From: Burkholderiales bacterium
Lineage (GTDB): Bacteria; Pseudomonadota; Gammaproteobacteria; Burkholderiales; Burkholderiaceae_C
Assembly: GCA_022758925.1 (NCBI GenBank)
Contig: JAEMQF010000269.1
Location: 1 to 45,456, forward strand
Direction of reading: 5' to 3'
DNA length: 45,456 bases
The first letter of the stretch is position 1; each line of letters starts with the position of its first letter. Both the position numbers and the translations under genes were made by a program. The notes beneath the pieces are model-generated. The model searched no databases. It saw only the letters and a program-made list of their open reading frames with translations, and was not told the origin of the DNA. Below are positions 30,037 to 38,782 of the stretch, piece by piece.

Positions 30037-30052
30037 GCTGTGGGTCCTTGTT

Positions 30053-30157
30053 GCGGGTTCGGTGTCAGCGGGTGCGATGTCAGCGGGCGCGGTGTCAGCG
30101 GGTGCGGTGTCAGCGGATTCGGTGTCAGCGGGCGCGGTGCCAGCGGGTACGGTGACA
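30053..30157. repeat. 15-bp tandem repeat, 7 units
   Basis: Consensus GCGGGTGCGGTGTCA, e.g. gcgggttcggtgtca gcgggtgcgatgtca gcgggcgcggtgtca gcgggtgcggtgtca gcggattcggtgtca gcgggcgcggtgcca gcgggtacggtgaca. Confidence 0.92.
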
Positions 30158-30257
30158 CGCCGCGCTCGGCCGCGCGCAGAGGTCCGGCGCAACGGGCCAG
30201 GAAGGCGCCATTTTCGGGCCCTGCGGGCGACGCAGTACGAGTCTGGGGCTCGGCATC

Positions 30258-30737
30258 TTAGTTCGACGCGTAGGCAAAACCCAGCTCGCGGTCGGAGTCG
30301 TCGTCGAGCAGGTCGTCCAGCAGCGGCAACAGCGCCATGGTTTCTTTCTGGATATGCGCCACCTGGCGCTCGACCATCTCCAGCGCGCCGCGCTTGAGCG
30401 CAGCGAAGCCGCTCGGATCGAGGTTTCCGGCTGCGGCGGCTTGCGCCAGCGGCAGGATCTCGTCGGCCACCGCGCGTATCGCGTCGTGTTCTTCCTTCAG
30501 CAACTCGGCGATGTCGCCCTCGCCGGCCTGCGCCATGCGCGGGAACAGTTCCGATTCCTCGAAAGCGAAGTGGCGTCCGATGTCGTGTTCGACAAGGCGC
30601 GTGAACGCTGCAGCGAGCGTTTTGAACCCGGGGTCAAGCGCAGCGCCCTGCCCTCGCGCGAATGCCTGCTCGACGCGGCCGAGCAGCTCGAGGCTCTGCC
30701 GATGTTCGGTGTCGAGGGCGTGGCTGATTTGACGCAT
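30258..30737 (-). CDS. Hemerythrin HHE-domain protein
   Basis: ALDTEHRQSLELLGRVE, VEHDIGRHFAFEESELFPRM, LKEEHDAIRAVADEI, HIQKETMALLPLLD. Confidence 0.8.
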   Translation of the reverse strand: MRQISHALDTEHRQSLELLGRVEQAFARGQGAALDPGFKTLAAAFTRLVEHDIGRHFAFEESELFPRMAQAGEGDIAELLKEEHDAIRAVADEILPLAQAAAAGNLDPSGFAALKRGALEMVERQVAHIQKETMALLPLLDDLLDDDSDRELGFAYASN

Positions 30738-30812
30738 GAATCCTTCTGGCCATCGAATATTGGTAGCCGGGTACCAGAATAGCGCCGGCGGCGCCCCCGC
30801 CCTTGACGCAAC

Positions 30813-32135
30813 TCAAGCCGACGGCGTGGTCCGTGGGCGCGCCGCCGCTCCAGCGTTCATGCGGCGCAGCAGGATGACGAAGAACGCACCGAACGCCGTG
30901 GCGCCAAGCGCACCGGCGCCGGCCGCGAGCGCAGCCATGCTTGCGCTGTCGGCGATCACCGCCAGCGCGAGCCCGGCGAGCGCCGCGAGGTGACACGCGA
31001 AGTGCAGCGCGAGCGCGGCATCGAAGCTCAGCGACGATGGCGTGGCCGGGCGCTGCCGGCCACGCGCCACGTGCATCGACGCCAGGAACGGCAGGATGCG
31101 CTGCAGGATGCCGAGCAGAAAAGTCAGCAGCCAGCCGACGATCAGCATCAGGCCGAACAGGGTGGGCAGGTTGAAACGCGCGGCGAACTGTGCATCAAGC
31201 TGAACCGCGAGCGCGATGCAAAGGCTCGCCACCAGCGCGACCCAACCGATGCGCACCAGCGTCAACGAGCGTCCGAGGTTGCGCCGCATGCCGGTTCGCA
31301 ATGCGCCGAGCATCAGGTGCAGATGGATCGCGACCGCGGCGGCGCCCAGGCCAATCGCGCCCAGGCGCAGCAGCGGCGCAGCGATGCCGAGAGCGCCGAG
31401 TGCGGCCAGCACCAGCGCCGCCACGGCGAGCCCGCATGCGGCGATGCTCTGCCGTTCGTCGGGCGCGGCTGAGAGCGCGAACATCGGCACCAGGATCGAC
31501 GACAGGCCGAAGGCAAGCAGGCCCATGAAACCGTAGCTCGCGAACATGAGGTGCAACACCAGCGCGGTCGCGCGCTCGAGCAGCGGCAGGCCCAGATAGG
31601 AAAGCGCGAGCGCGAGCGCCGTTGCCAGCACGACCAGCAGGCAAGCCAGCGCCGCCCAACCATGCGCCACCACCGCGCGCATGCCGCGCGCCCGGAGCAG
31701 GTTGTTTGCCAACAGCGCCGCGAAGGCGAGCAGCGCCAGCAGCACCGCCAACGCGCCGAGCCCCAACAGCGGCGGCGTGGCGCTGCCGATGCCGAGGGCG
31801 ACGCCGGCCACGCCGGGCGTGTACAACCACCAGATCGCCGCCGCCCAGCGCACCGATCGCAGCGGCTGGCGCGTCGCCACCGGCAGCAGTTGCAGGCTGG
31901 CGCCGATGGCAGTCATCACCAGCACGCCGAGCGTGACCAGATGCAGCGCGGCAAGCGGCCAGCCCAGACCGCCCGCGAAACGCGGCACGCCCGCCGACCC
32001 CGCGAGCAGCGCGAGCCACGCCAGCAGGTGGTAGACAAGCGCCGCGCCGAAGAAGCGAAACGGGATCGACACCGGCAGCAAGCGGCTCGTCGCATCCGCG
32101 AGAAAGACGCCGGCAACAGTTTTCGCGCGGGTCAC
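30813..32135 (-). CDS. Polytopic membrane protein (~12 TM, denitrification / NnrS- or NorB-like)
   Basis: 440 aa strongly hydrophobic; HLVTLGVLVMTAIGASLQLLPVATRQP, LVLHLMFASYGFMGLLAFGLSSILVPMFALS; GTG start overlaps DUF2249 stop. Confidence 0.6.
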   Translation of the reverse strand: MTRAKTVAGVFLADATSRLLPVSIPFRFFGAALVYHLLAWLALLAGSAGVPRFAGGLGWPLAALHLVTLGVLVMTAIGASLQLLPVATRQPLRSVRWAAAIWWLYTPGVAGVALGIGSATPPLLGLGALAVLLALLAFAALLANNLLRARGMRAVVAHGWAALACLLVVLATALALALSYLGLPLLERATALVLHLMFASYGFMGLLAFGLSSILVPMFALSAAPDERQSIAACGLAVAALVLAALGALGIAAPLLRLGAIGLGAAAVAIHLHLMLGALRTGMRRNLGRSLTLVRIGWVALVASLCIALAVQLDAQFAARFNLPTLFGLMLIVGWLLTFLLGILQRILPFLASMHVARGRQRPATPSSLSFDAALALHFACHLAALAGLALAVIADSASMAALAAGAGALGATAFGAFFVILLRRMNAGAAARPRTTPSA

Positions 32136-32410
32136 GCTGTTCCCGCTGCACGTTCGAGCCGCAGCACCACTTCGCCCGGCTCACCGGCAATGCGCTCGGC
32201 GCACCAGCCGATCTGCGCCAGTTCAGCGTAGAGCAACAGCGGGTCGCGATCGTGGTGCACGATCAGCGCCGCCCCGGCGTCGCCTTGCTCGCGCACCAGG
32301 CGCAGGATCGCCACCAGCGGCTGCGGCGGCGGCAGGCCGCGCACGTCGATGTGCACGCCTGCGGCATCGTGCCAGCGTTTGCCGAAGGCGGAGTGGGCGT
32401 CATTGCTCAT
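32132..32410 (-). CDS. DUF2249 domain protein
   Basis: VHIDVRGLPPPQPLVAILRLVREQGDAGAALIVHHDRDPLLLYAEL. Confidence 0.8.
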   Translation of the reverse strand: MSNDAHSAFGKRWHDAAGVHIDVRGLPPPQPLVAILRLVREQGDAGAALIVHHDRDPLLLYAELAQIGWCAERIAGEPGEVVLRLERAAGTA

Positions 32411-32586
32411 CGCGCTGATCCTCGCCCGTAGCCTTGTTGCGTGAATGTGCGGGCGACATCAGCGCTTCTCCGAGTCGGAGCGGTGCACATCAGTCCGTGC
32501 TGATTCGCGCATTCGCCAATGGAGCCAGCACGAGCCATCGGGTCCTCGACGTGCATCAGCAAGCGAAGCGCCACTCTGGGCTAACT

Positions 32587-33249
32587 CTACAGCCTTCCTG
32601 CTTCCAGAAAACTGAAGTATCCGGTCCTGTTGAAGATGATGTGATCCAGCAGCTCGATGCCTACGATCTCGCCCGCCGCTTTGAGCTGGGCGGTGATGTT
32701 GATGTCGCTCTGCGACGGCTCGACACCACCGCTCGGATGATTGTGGGCAACGATGACGGCGGCAGCCCGGTCGGACAGCGCATCCGCGAAGACTTCGCGC
32801 GGATGAACCGGGCTGCGGTCAATCAGGCCGATCGAAACGACGCGAATGTTCAGGATCTCATTCGCGCCGTTGATGCTGCCGCATAGAAAGTGCTCCTGCT
32901 TCCGGTCGGCATAGTGCCGGATGTGCGGCAACAAGTCGGCCGGGGTTTCGATCTTCACACCCTCCGGCTTGATGCGGCGGCGGGCGAACTCAATCGCCGC
33001 GAGAACCAAAGTGGCCTTCGCGTCGCCCACGCCTTCGAACTGCGTCAGGTCTTCGGCCTTCACTTGCAGGCCCCTCTCGTCAATGAGCCGCGCCAGCTTC
33101 CCGGCAAGGGTCATGACATCCATCCCGGGCGTGCCCTTGCCAAGCAGCACCGCCAGCAGCTCCCGATCGCTCAACGCAGCCGCGCCCTTGCGCAACAGCT
33201 TCTCGCGCGGGCGGTCGGCTTCGGGCATCTGGTGGATGGTCTTGCTCAC
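32587..33249 (-). CDS. radC: RadC family JAB-domain protein
   Basis: REKLLRKGAAALSDRELLAVLLGKG, VIVAHNHPSGGVEPSQSDINITAQLKAAGEIVGIELLDHIIF; GTG start. Confidence 0.93.
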   Translation of the reverse strand: MSKTIHQMPEADRPREKLLRKGAAALSDRELLAVLLGKGTPGMDVMTLAGKLARLIDERGLQVKAEDLTQFEGVGDAKATLVLAAIEFARRRIKPEGVKIETPADLLPHIRHYADRKQEHFLCGSINGANEILNIRVVSIGLIDRSPVHPREVFADALSDRAAAVIVAHNHPSGGVEPSQSDINITAQLKAAGEIVGIELLDHIIFNRTGYFSFLEAGRL

Positions 33250-33323
33250 TTGGCCCCCTTGGCCCTGCGGCCCGTCCCCCCAATGGGGAGCGAGCACCTT
33301 CGGAACGGCCGTGCGGTGCTCAT
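33246..33323 (-). repeat. Divergent copy of the coupling repeat (mini-ORF MSTARPFRRCSLPIGGTGRRAKGAK)
   Basis: ATGAGC start, hairpin GAGCACC-GCACGGCCGTTCCGAA-GGTGCTC, second hairpin TCCCC-ATTG-GGGGA, stop TGA overlapping the radC GTG. Confidence 0.7.
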
Positions 33324-33327
33324 CGCC

Positions 33328-36252
33328 TCATGCCGCGAGTGACAGGTGGTGCTGGATCACGGTGAACGCCATGATGTCGAAGATGCCGCTTGGGTCCATG
33401 TACTTCGGATCCGACAGCTCCTCGTAGCGTCCTCGCGCGTCGTAGGCGGTCTGTATCACGGCGTTCACCTGCCCGCGATAAGCGCCTTCGAGGTAAATGC
33501 CGTCGTCGCGGTGGGCGGTAACGGTGCTGCGAATCGCCGGGTCGGCGGACTTCTCCTCCGTGACCTGCCTGATGTAAAGGGCCTCCTCGTCGGTGATGTC
33601 GAACCTGGCCTGGATTTCCGCGATCATGTCTTGAACGGACACTTTCTTCGGCGGTGGGCCGGAGCCCTTCTTGCCACCGCCCGGTCTGAGTTTGACCGTC
33701 CCACCGCCGGTCTCTACGCCCTGATATGCAACAGCGGCCTTGATGACTTGCGTCTGCCGAATCTGCTTCATCAGCTCGGACACGCTGCCTGCCTTGATGA
33801 GCTGCGGGCCGACCTATTCGGCAAACGTGGCGAGTTGCTTTATCTCCGGCGCAAAGGTGAAGAAGCAAGTGAGGAAGTGAAAGCACTTCACGAAGCGGGC
33901 GAGCAGGTAGACGAATTCCTTGCGCGCTTCCAGATCGGTGAGTCTCGCCTGAAAGCGAACCCGCAGCGCGTTGACCGAAAACTGCACCCGGGAGTCCGTG
34001 CCGGTCGCGAGCAGCGTTTCGAGATCAGCCGCATCCTTCTGCGTGAAGACCCCCACAGCCAGAATCTCGGCGTGCAATTTCAGGCAAAGCGCCTGGTCCG
34101 GCTCTTCCGGCTCGAAGGGCGTGCCTTTTCTGTATTTGACGAATGCCTTGAGGATCGCCTTGGCGTTGTTGGTGAAGTCCACCACCACGACACGATCCTT
34201 GCCTTCGTGGCAGCGGTTCAGCCGTGACAGCGTCTGCACGGCGTTGCGGTCGACGACGGGCTTGTCGAGGAACATGCCGGCCAGCAGAGGTTGATCGAAA
34301 CCTGTCTGGAATTTGTTGGCCACGATCATCACGCGGTAGTCGTCGCCCTCGAACCGCTGCTCGATCAACTCGCCGTCCTTCAGCTCGTTGACCGCGTGCT
34401 CGCTGATCGCCGCGTTGGTTTCGGGATGCGTGAAATCCGAGAACGCATAGAGCGCCTTGTAGGCCGCGCTGCGCTCCTTGAGCTTCTCCGTGACGATCTG
34501 GAAGTAGCGCAACCCCGCGACGCGGGAGCTGGTCACGATCATCGCCTTGGCGCGTCCGCCAATGAGCGGCATCACATCCGCCTCGAAGATGCGCAGCATC
34601 ACCTCGGCCTTGTACTGAATCAGGCCGTCATCCTGAAAGGCCACGTTCTGCAATGCCTTGGAAACGACCCCTTTCGGATAGAGCTTTTCCTCGTCCAGTT
34701 TGGGCACGACCGGGCAATGCAGGTTGTAAAGCGTCTTGTAGGAAATGATGCTGGCCGCCACATCGACGATGTAGCCTTCGGCAATGGCCTCGGCCTCGGA
34801 GTAGGTGTCGAACGGTTCGCCGAACAGGCTGACAGTGGCCGGCGCAGGTGTGGCGGTGAACGCAACGATCATCTGGTTGAGGTCATGCTCGCGGATGATC
34901 TTGGCGAGTTGCTCCTGCGGGTCCGGCTCGGAGGCCTCGGCATCGGGCTCGTCCTTCTTGCGGAACGGCAACCGGATGGCCGCGCCCATCTGGCCTTCCT
35001 GCGAGCGGTGGGCTTCGTCAATCAGAAAGGCGACGCGGAGTTTCTTCAGCTCGGGGTTGTTCTCGATCTCGTCCAGCACCCAGGCGAACTTCTGCTGCGT
35101 CGTGACGATGATCGGCTTGCGCCCCTTGAGAAACCGCGGCAGGTCCTCAGCCTTGCGCGCCAGGCCGACGACATCCGTCAAGTGCGTGAAGTTCTCGATG
35201 TCGTCCTTGATGTTCGTATCGAGCGCTTTCCGGTCCGTGAGGATGAACACCAGGTCCACCAGCTTCTCGCTCGTGCCGGGCTTGAACAGGCTGTGCAGGC
35301 GATCCGCCAGCCAACAGATGGTGAGAGTCTTGCCACTGCCCGCCGAGTGCTCGACCAGGTACTTGCGCCCGATGTCGCCTTTCGCGGCGAATTGCGCCAA
35401 GATGTCGTCGGCCACCTTGCGCACCGTGCGGCTCTGGTGGTAGCGCGGGAACATGGTATAGGCCGGACGCTCCGGCCTGTCGTCCTGCGCGTCGCGCTGG
35501 GGCACTCGGACGAGGAAGAAAGCGAGCGCTTCGAGCAACTGGTCACCCGCCAACACCTCGCGATAGAGAAACTCCACTGCGTATTCGCTGCCATCTTGGG
35601 CAACGGCTTGGTTCGTCAGGCCCGTGTTGTGCCAGCGAAAGTTATCTTCACGGCGCGGGTCGGTGGCGGCCATCACATCGCTCGTGTCGGCGGCGAGGTA
35701 GAGGAATGGATGCTGGAAGATCTTGCGGGCGTGGTCGCGTGCCGCGAACTGCGCGACGGCGTCATGCACGGTCTGGTTCTTCTCGTGCTTCAACTCCAGC
35801 GCCACGATGGGCAGGCCGTTGAGGAAGAAGACGAAATCGATCTCCTGGTTGGTCTCGCCGAAGTAGAAATGTGGGCGGAACGTGATGCGGTTCTCGCCGT
35901 GTTTTGTGGTGGCGGCGCTTTCGGTGGAACGCGGTTTGGGGTAGTAGAGCCGCAACTCCAGCCCACGCACCTTCAGCCCGTGGCGCAGCAGCATCCACAA
36001 CGGCGTGTGCTCAAGCTCCTTGCGCAGCGCCTTGAATACCTCGTCCCGCGCGTCCGTTCCGTAGTCGTGGGTGAGCTTCTTGAGCGTGTCGGCCTGCGTG
36101 GCCGTGAGAAAGGCCCAGAGCAGGTCCTCGGCAATGCAGTGTTCGGTGTCCGTGATGTCGGACTGTTCGAGCACGCCATAGCGGTGCTCGCGGACTAGGA
36201 AGTCCGCGATGTGCTGCTGAAAGCTGAGTTCGGGCGGCTTCTTGCGAGCCAT
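33328..36252 (-). pseudogene. hsdR: Type I restriction endonuclease subunit R, interrupted by an in-frame TAG at 33814-33816
   Basis: N-terminal part to ...KQLATFAE*; same frame continues VGPQLIKAGSVSELMKQIRQTQVIKAAVAYQG; helicase motifs HSAGSGKTLTICWLADRL, LIDEAHRSQ, QTLSRLNRCHEGKDRVVVVDF. Confidence 0.88.
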
Positions 36253-36254
36253 GG

Positions 36255-36713
36255 TCAGGTCTTCGCCGATTCGAGCCGGCACATCTCGGCATAGAAATCG
36301 CGCTTCAGCGTGTCTTCGATGTAGACCAAAGACTTGAAGTGGGTCCAGGTCAATTGTCTCCGCAACCGGGAGACAATTTCTTCGTCAGGAAACGCCTTCG
36401 CGAACCGGATCATGCGTGGCAACGATTTCCCGGAAAACCCGGGCCCGAATTCCTGCTCCAATTGTCTCCCCAGCGCGGAGACAATCTCCTCGCCATAGCC
36501 TGCACGTTTCTCCTTCAGCACATCCTGAACGATGCGGCGGCCGATGTGCCAGTACAGCGTCGTCAGCGCGGAGTCCACGGCCCGGGCGACCCCCTCGCGG
36601 GCTTGCAGGATCAGCTCCCGCACATCCGCGATTGGCGCGATGGGCTTTGCCGCTGGCACGACCGCGGCCGTTTGCTGGGTCGGCTTGCGGGCTGTCATCC
36701 CGGGCGAACGCAT
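36255..36713 (-). CDS. DUF1016 (YhcG-like) N-terminal domain only; nuclease domain missing
   Basis: LYWHIGRRIVQDVLKEKRAGYGEEIVSALGRQLEQEFGPGFSGKSLPRMIRFAKAFPDEEIVSRLRRQLTWTHFKSLVYIEDTLKRDFYAEMCRLESAKT*. Confidence 0.8.
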   Translation of the reverse strand: MRSPGMTARKPTQQTAAVVPAAKPIAPIADVRELILQAREGVARAVDSALTTLYWHIGRRIVQDVLKEKRAGYGEEIVSALGRQLEQEFGPGFSGKSLPRMIRFAKAFPDEEIVSRLRRQLTWTHFKSLVYIEDTLKRDFYAEMCRLESAKT

Positions 36714-36728
36714 GCGCGCGCCTCGGCA

Positions 36729-37145
36729 CTATTCAAGCAACAGGTTGCGGAAGGGATGCTGGTTTTTCCAGCGGTAGGCCTGAAAGTCGCGCTCGTCGGT
36801 GCTGACGATGCGCCCCTCGCCGTTCTGCTCCGCCAACAGCACGAGCGACGCATCCGCCAGGTCCATCGGCAAATTGTCGTAATGGCGCATCAGGGCAGTG
36901 AGCCGGGGCAGATGATCCGCCCCCATTGCAAGGACGCCCACGCCCTGCGCCGCCAGCGTTTCCAGCCAGGCCAGCGTCTTCGCTACCCCTATTCGGCTGA
37001 ACATCAGATGCACGCACTCCACCAGCACCGGGTACGTGGTCATCAGCGGCTCGCGATTGCGCCGGAAAAATTCGCGGCAGCGCGCGTGGTATGCGTCACC
37101 GCGATCGGCCAAGGCCAGCCATGCGCCCGTATCCACCAGAATCAT
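36729..37145 (-). CDS. PIN-domain toxin (VapC-like)
   Basis: MILVDTGAWLALADRGDAYH..., DLADASLVLLAE, IVSTDERDFQAY. Confidence 0.88.
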   Translation of the reverse strand: MILVDTGAWLALADRGDAYHARCREFFRRNREPLMTTYPVLVECVHLMFSRIGVAKTLAWLETLAAQGVGVLAMGADHLPRLTALMRHYDNLPMDLADASLVLLAEQNGEGRIVSTDERDFQAYRWKNQHPFRNLLLE

Positions 37146-37417
37146 GGCTCGACCCCGCTCTTGGCCGAAAAGTCGAGCCGGTTCTTGTACGTGGTGGAAA
37201 GCTGCTCATCGGTCTCGATAGCGCCGACGAAGCCCGCTGCCTCCAGCGCCTGAAAGAAGGCCGAATCGCCCTTGTCGGGTGCGGACGCAACGGGCGCAAG
37301 CGCGGCCGGCAAGCCATGCCGCTGCTTCACGAACCGCACGAAATCCAGCACCTCGGCGCGCAGATTGGGCGGCAGCGCGGCAATCTCGGATTGAATGTCG
37401 TTCAGTTTGGTCATCAA
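37142..37417 (-). CDS. DUF2281/VapB-like antitoxin
   Basis: MMTKLNDIQSEIAALPPNLRAEVLDFVRFVKQRHG; overlaps the PIN gene by ATGA. Confidence 0.75.
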   Translation of the reverse strand: MMTKLNDIQSEIAALPPNLRAEVLDFVRFVKQRHGLPAALAPVASAPDKGDSAFFQALEAAGFVGAIETDEQLSTTYKNRLDFSAKSGVEP

Positions 37418-37426
37418 TTGCTCCGG

Positions 37427-38782
37427 TCAGGGTGAAGACTTGGGCGGTGCGTCGTCGGGCGCCAATGCTTGCTCGATATTCTCTGCGCGAAAGTCGGCGC
37501 CGACGAGACGCCGCTGGCCGGTGACCCATTCGTGAATCAGCGACTTGCGGTAGGCGGTAAGGGTGGCGATCTGGGCTTCGATGCCGGCAACGATCCGTTT
37601 GACTTCACCAAGTTTCGCATCGAGGTGGATGCAGATGGTTTCCTGTTCCGGCAGCGGAGGCAACGGAATGGGGAACTCGCCAACCTTGGTCGCATTAGTG
37701 CAGGCAAGGTTCGTGGTTTGCTTGCCCGTGGCCTCGAAGTAATCGCGCCCGTATTGGGAGGTAGTGACATGGGCGAGGAACATGGGCTTCAGCTTGTGGC
37801 GCAAGCAGCGCAACGCGAAGATGTGATTCTGGTGAAGGCATCCCGGGATCTCCCCCTTCCACAAATGTCCGCGTCCGAGCTTGTCGAGATCGCCACCCTC
37901 GGTCATCAGCACGTCGTCGGGGCGAAGTTGAACTCCTGCGGCCACGCTGGCCGGGAGTTCGATCACGGAAACGTCAGCCAAGTCGAGGTGACCATCCTGG
38001 ACGTTCCCGACGCGCAAATAGGGGCACTCGATGAGTGACCCTTCGTATTGCTTGCCGAGCGTGAGGCCGCCCTGAACTTCAGCGATTCGCTTCAGGCAGA
38101 CCAGTCGCCAACCACGCGGAATGTTCGCCATCCACGCGTTGCCGGTCGATTCCAAAACAACGTCATCTGAGATGCCGCGCGTGACTGCACGTTGAATGAT
38201 GGTTTTGCGAAGGGCGTCGAGGGTGCCGAGCTGCCAGCGTTTGGCGGCCACCGCAGAATCAATCGTAGCGCAGCTTGCATCGAGATACGCCGCGATGCGT
38301 TGTTGCTCTGGAAACGGCGGGAGCGGGATGGCTATGGCGTTGAAGTCCTTGTCCCCAACCGCAGGGTAGCCAACACCAGTTGCGGCCGCCTCGAAATGCT
38401 GTCGCGCGTTTTCGGAAATGAGGTGGTAGTAAGCGAACTGCGGTGCCAGCATGCTCGGTCTTGGCTCCACGACATTGAAGCCGGTTGAACATACAAAGTG
38501 CGCCGGCACATCCGCAAAGAAAGCAACAGCCTGAAGGTTGGGTCTCACCGATGAAATCACAGTGCTCCCGGCAGCCACCCGACGCCGAGCCCGAGACGGC
38601 GCATCTTCGAATCGAAGACGTTCGATGGCATTCGGATCGACCACGCCGTGATAGTCGACGTTGGATACCTCGAGGTAGTCGAACTCGTAGTCTGGGTCTG
38701 TCGCAGCGGAGAGCGCGACCGCGTTGATTGCAGCCACGTCCTTGAGACGATCACTTGCCCACCCAGTCGGGACCCCACTCAT
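37427..38782 (-). CDS. hsdS: Type I restriction specificity subunit
   Basis: Two TRD-CR repeats with FPEQQRIAAYLDASCATIDSAVAAKRWQLGTLDALRKTIIQRAVTRG and LPEQETICIHLDAKLGEVKRIVAGIEAQIATLTAYRKSLIHEWVTGQ. Confidence 0.93.
   Translation of the reverse strand: MSGVPTGWASDRLKDVAAINAVALSAATDPDYEFDYLEVSNVDYHGVVDPNAIERLRFEDAPSRARRRVAAGSTVISSVRPNLQAVAFFADVPAHFVCSTGFNVVEPRPSMLAPQFAYYHLISENARQHFEAAATGVGYPAVGDKDFNAIAIPLPPFPEQQRIAAYLDASCATIDSAVAAKRWQLGTLDALRKTIIQRAVTRGISDDVVLESTGNAWMANIPRGWRLVCLKRIAEVQGGLTLGKQYEGSLIECPYLRVGNVQDGHLDLADVSVIELPASVAAGVQLRPDDVLMTEGGDLDKLGRGHLWKGEIPGCLHQNHIFALRCLRHKLKPMFLAHVTTSQYGRDYFEATGKQTTNLACTNATKVGEFPIPLPPLPEQETICIHLDAKLGEVKRIVAGIEAQIATLTAYRKSLIHEWVTGQRRLVGADFRAENIEQALAPDDAPPKSSP

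Noticed and set aside
34291-36198. 635-aa plus-strand ORF opposite hsdR
   Set aside because: Shadow ORF; hsdR motifs lie on the minus strand
36351-36490. Two similar inverted repeats CAATTGTCTCC...GGAGACAATT inside the DUF1016 gene
   Set aside because: They encode the family-typical duplicated EEIVSxLxRQL motif, so protein constraint explains them adequately
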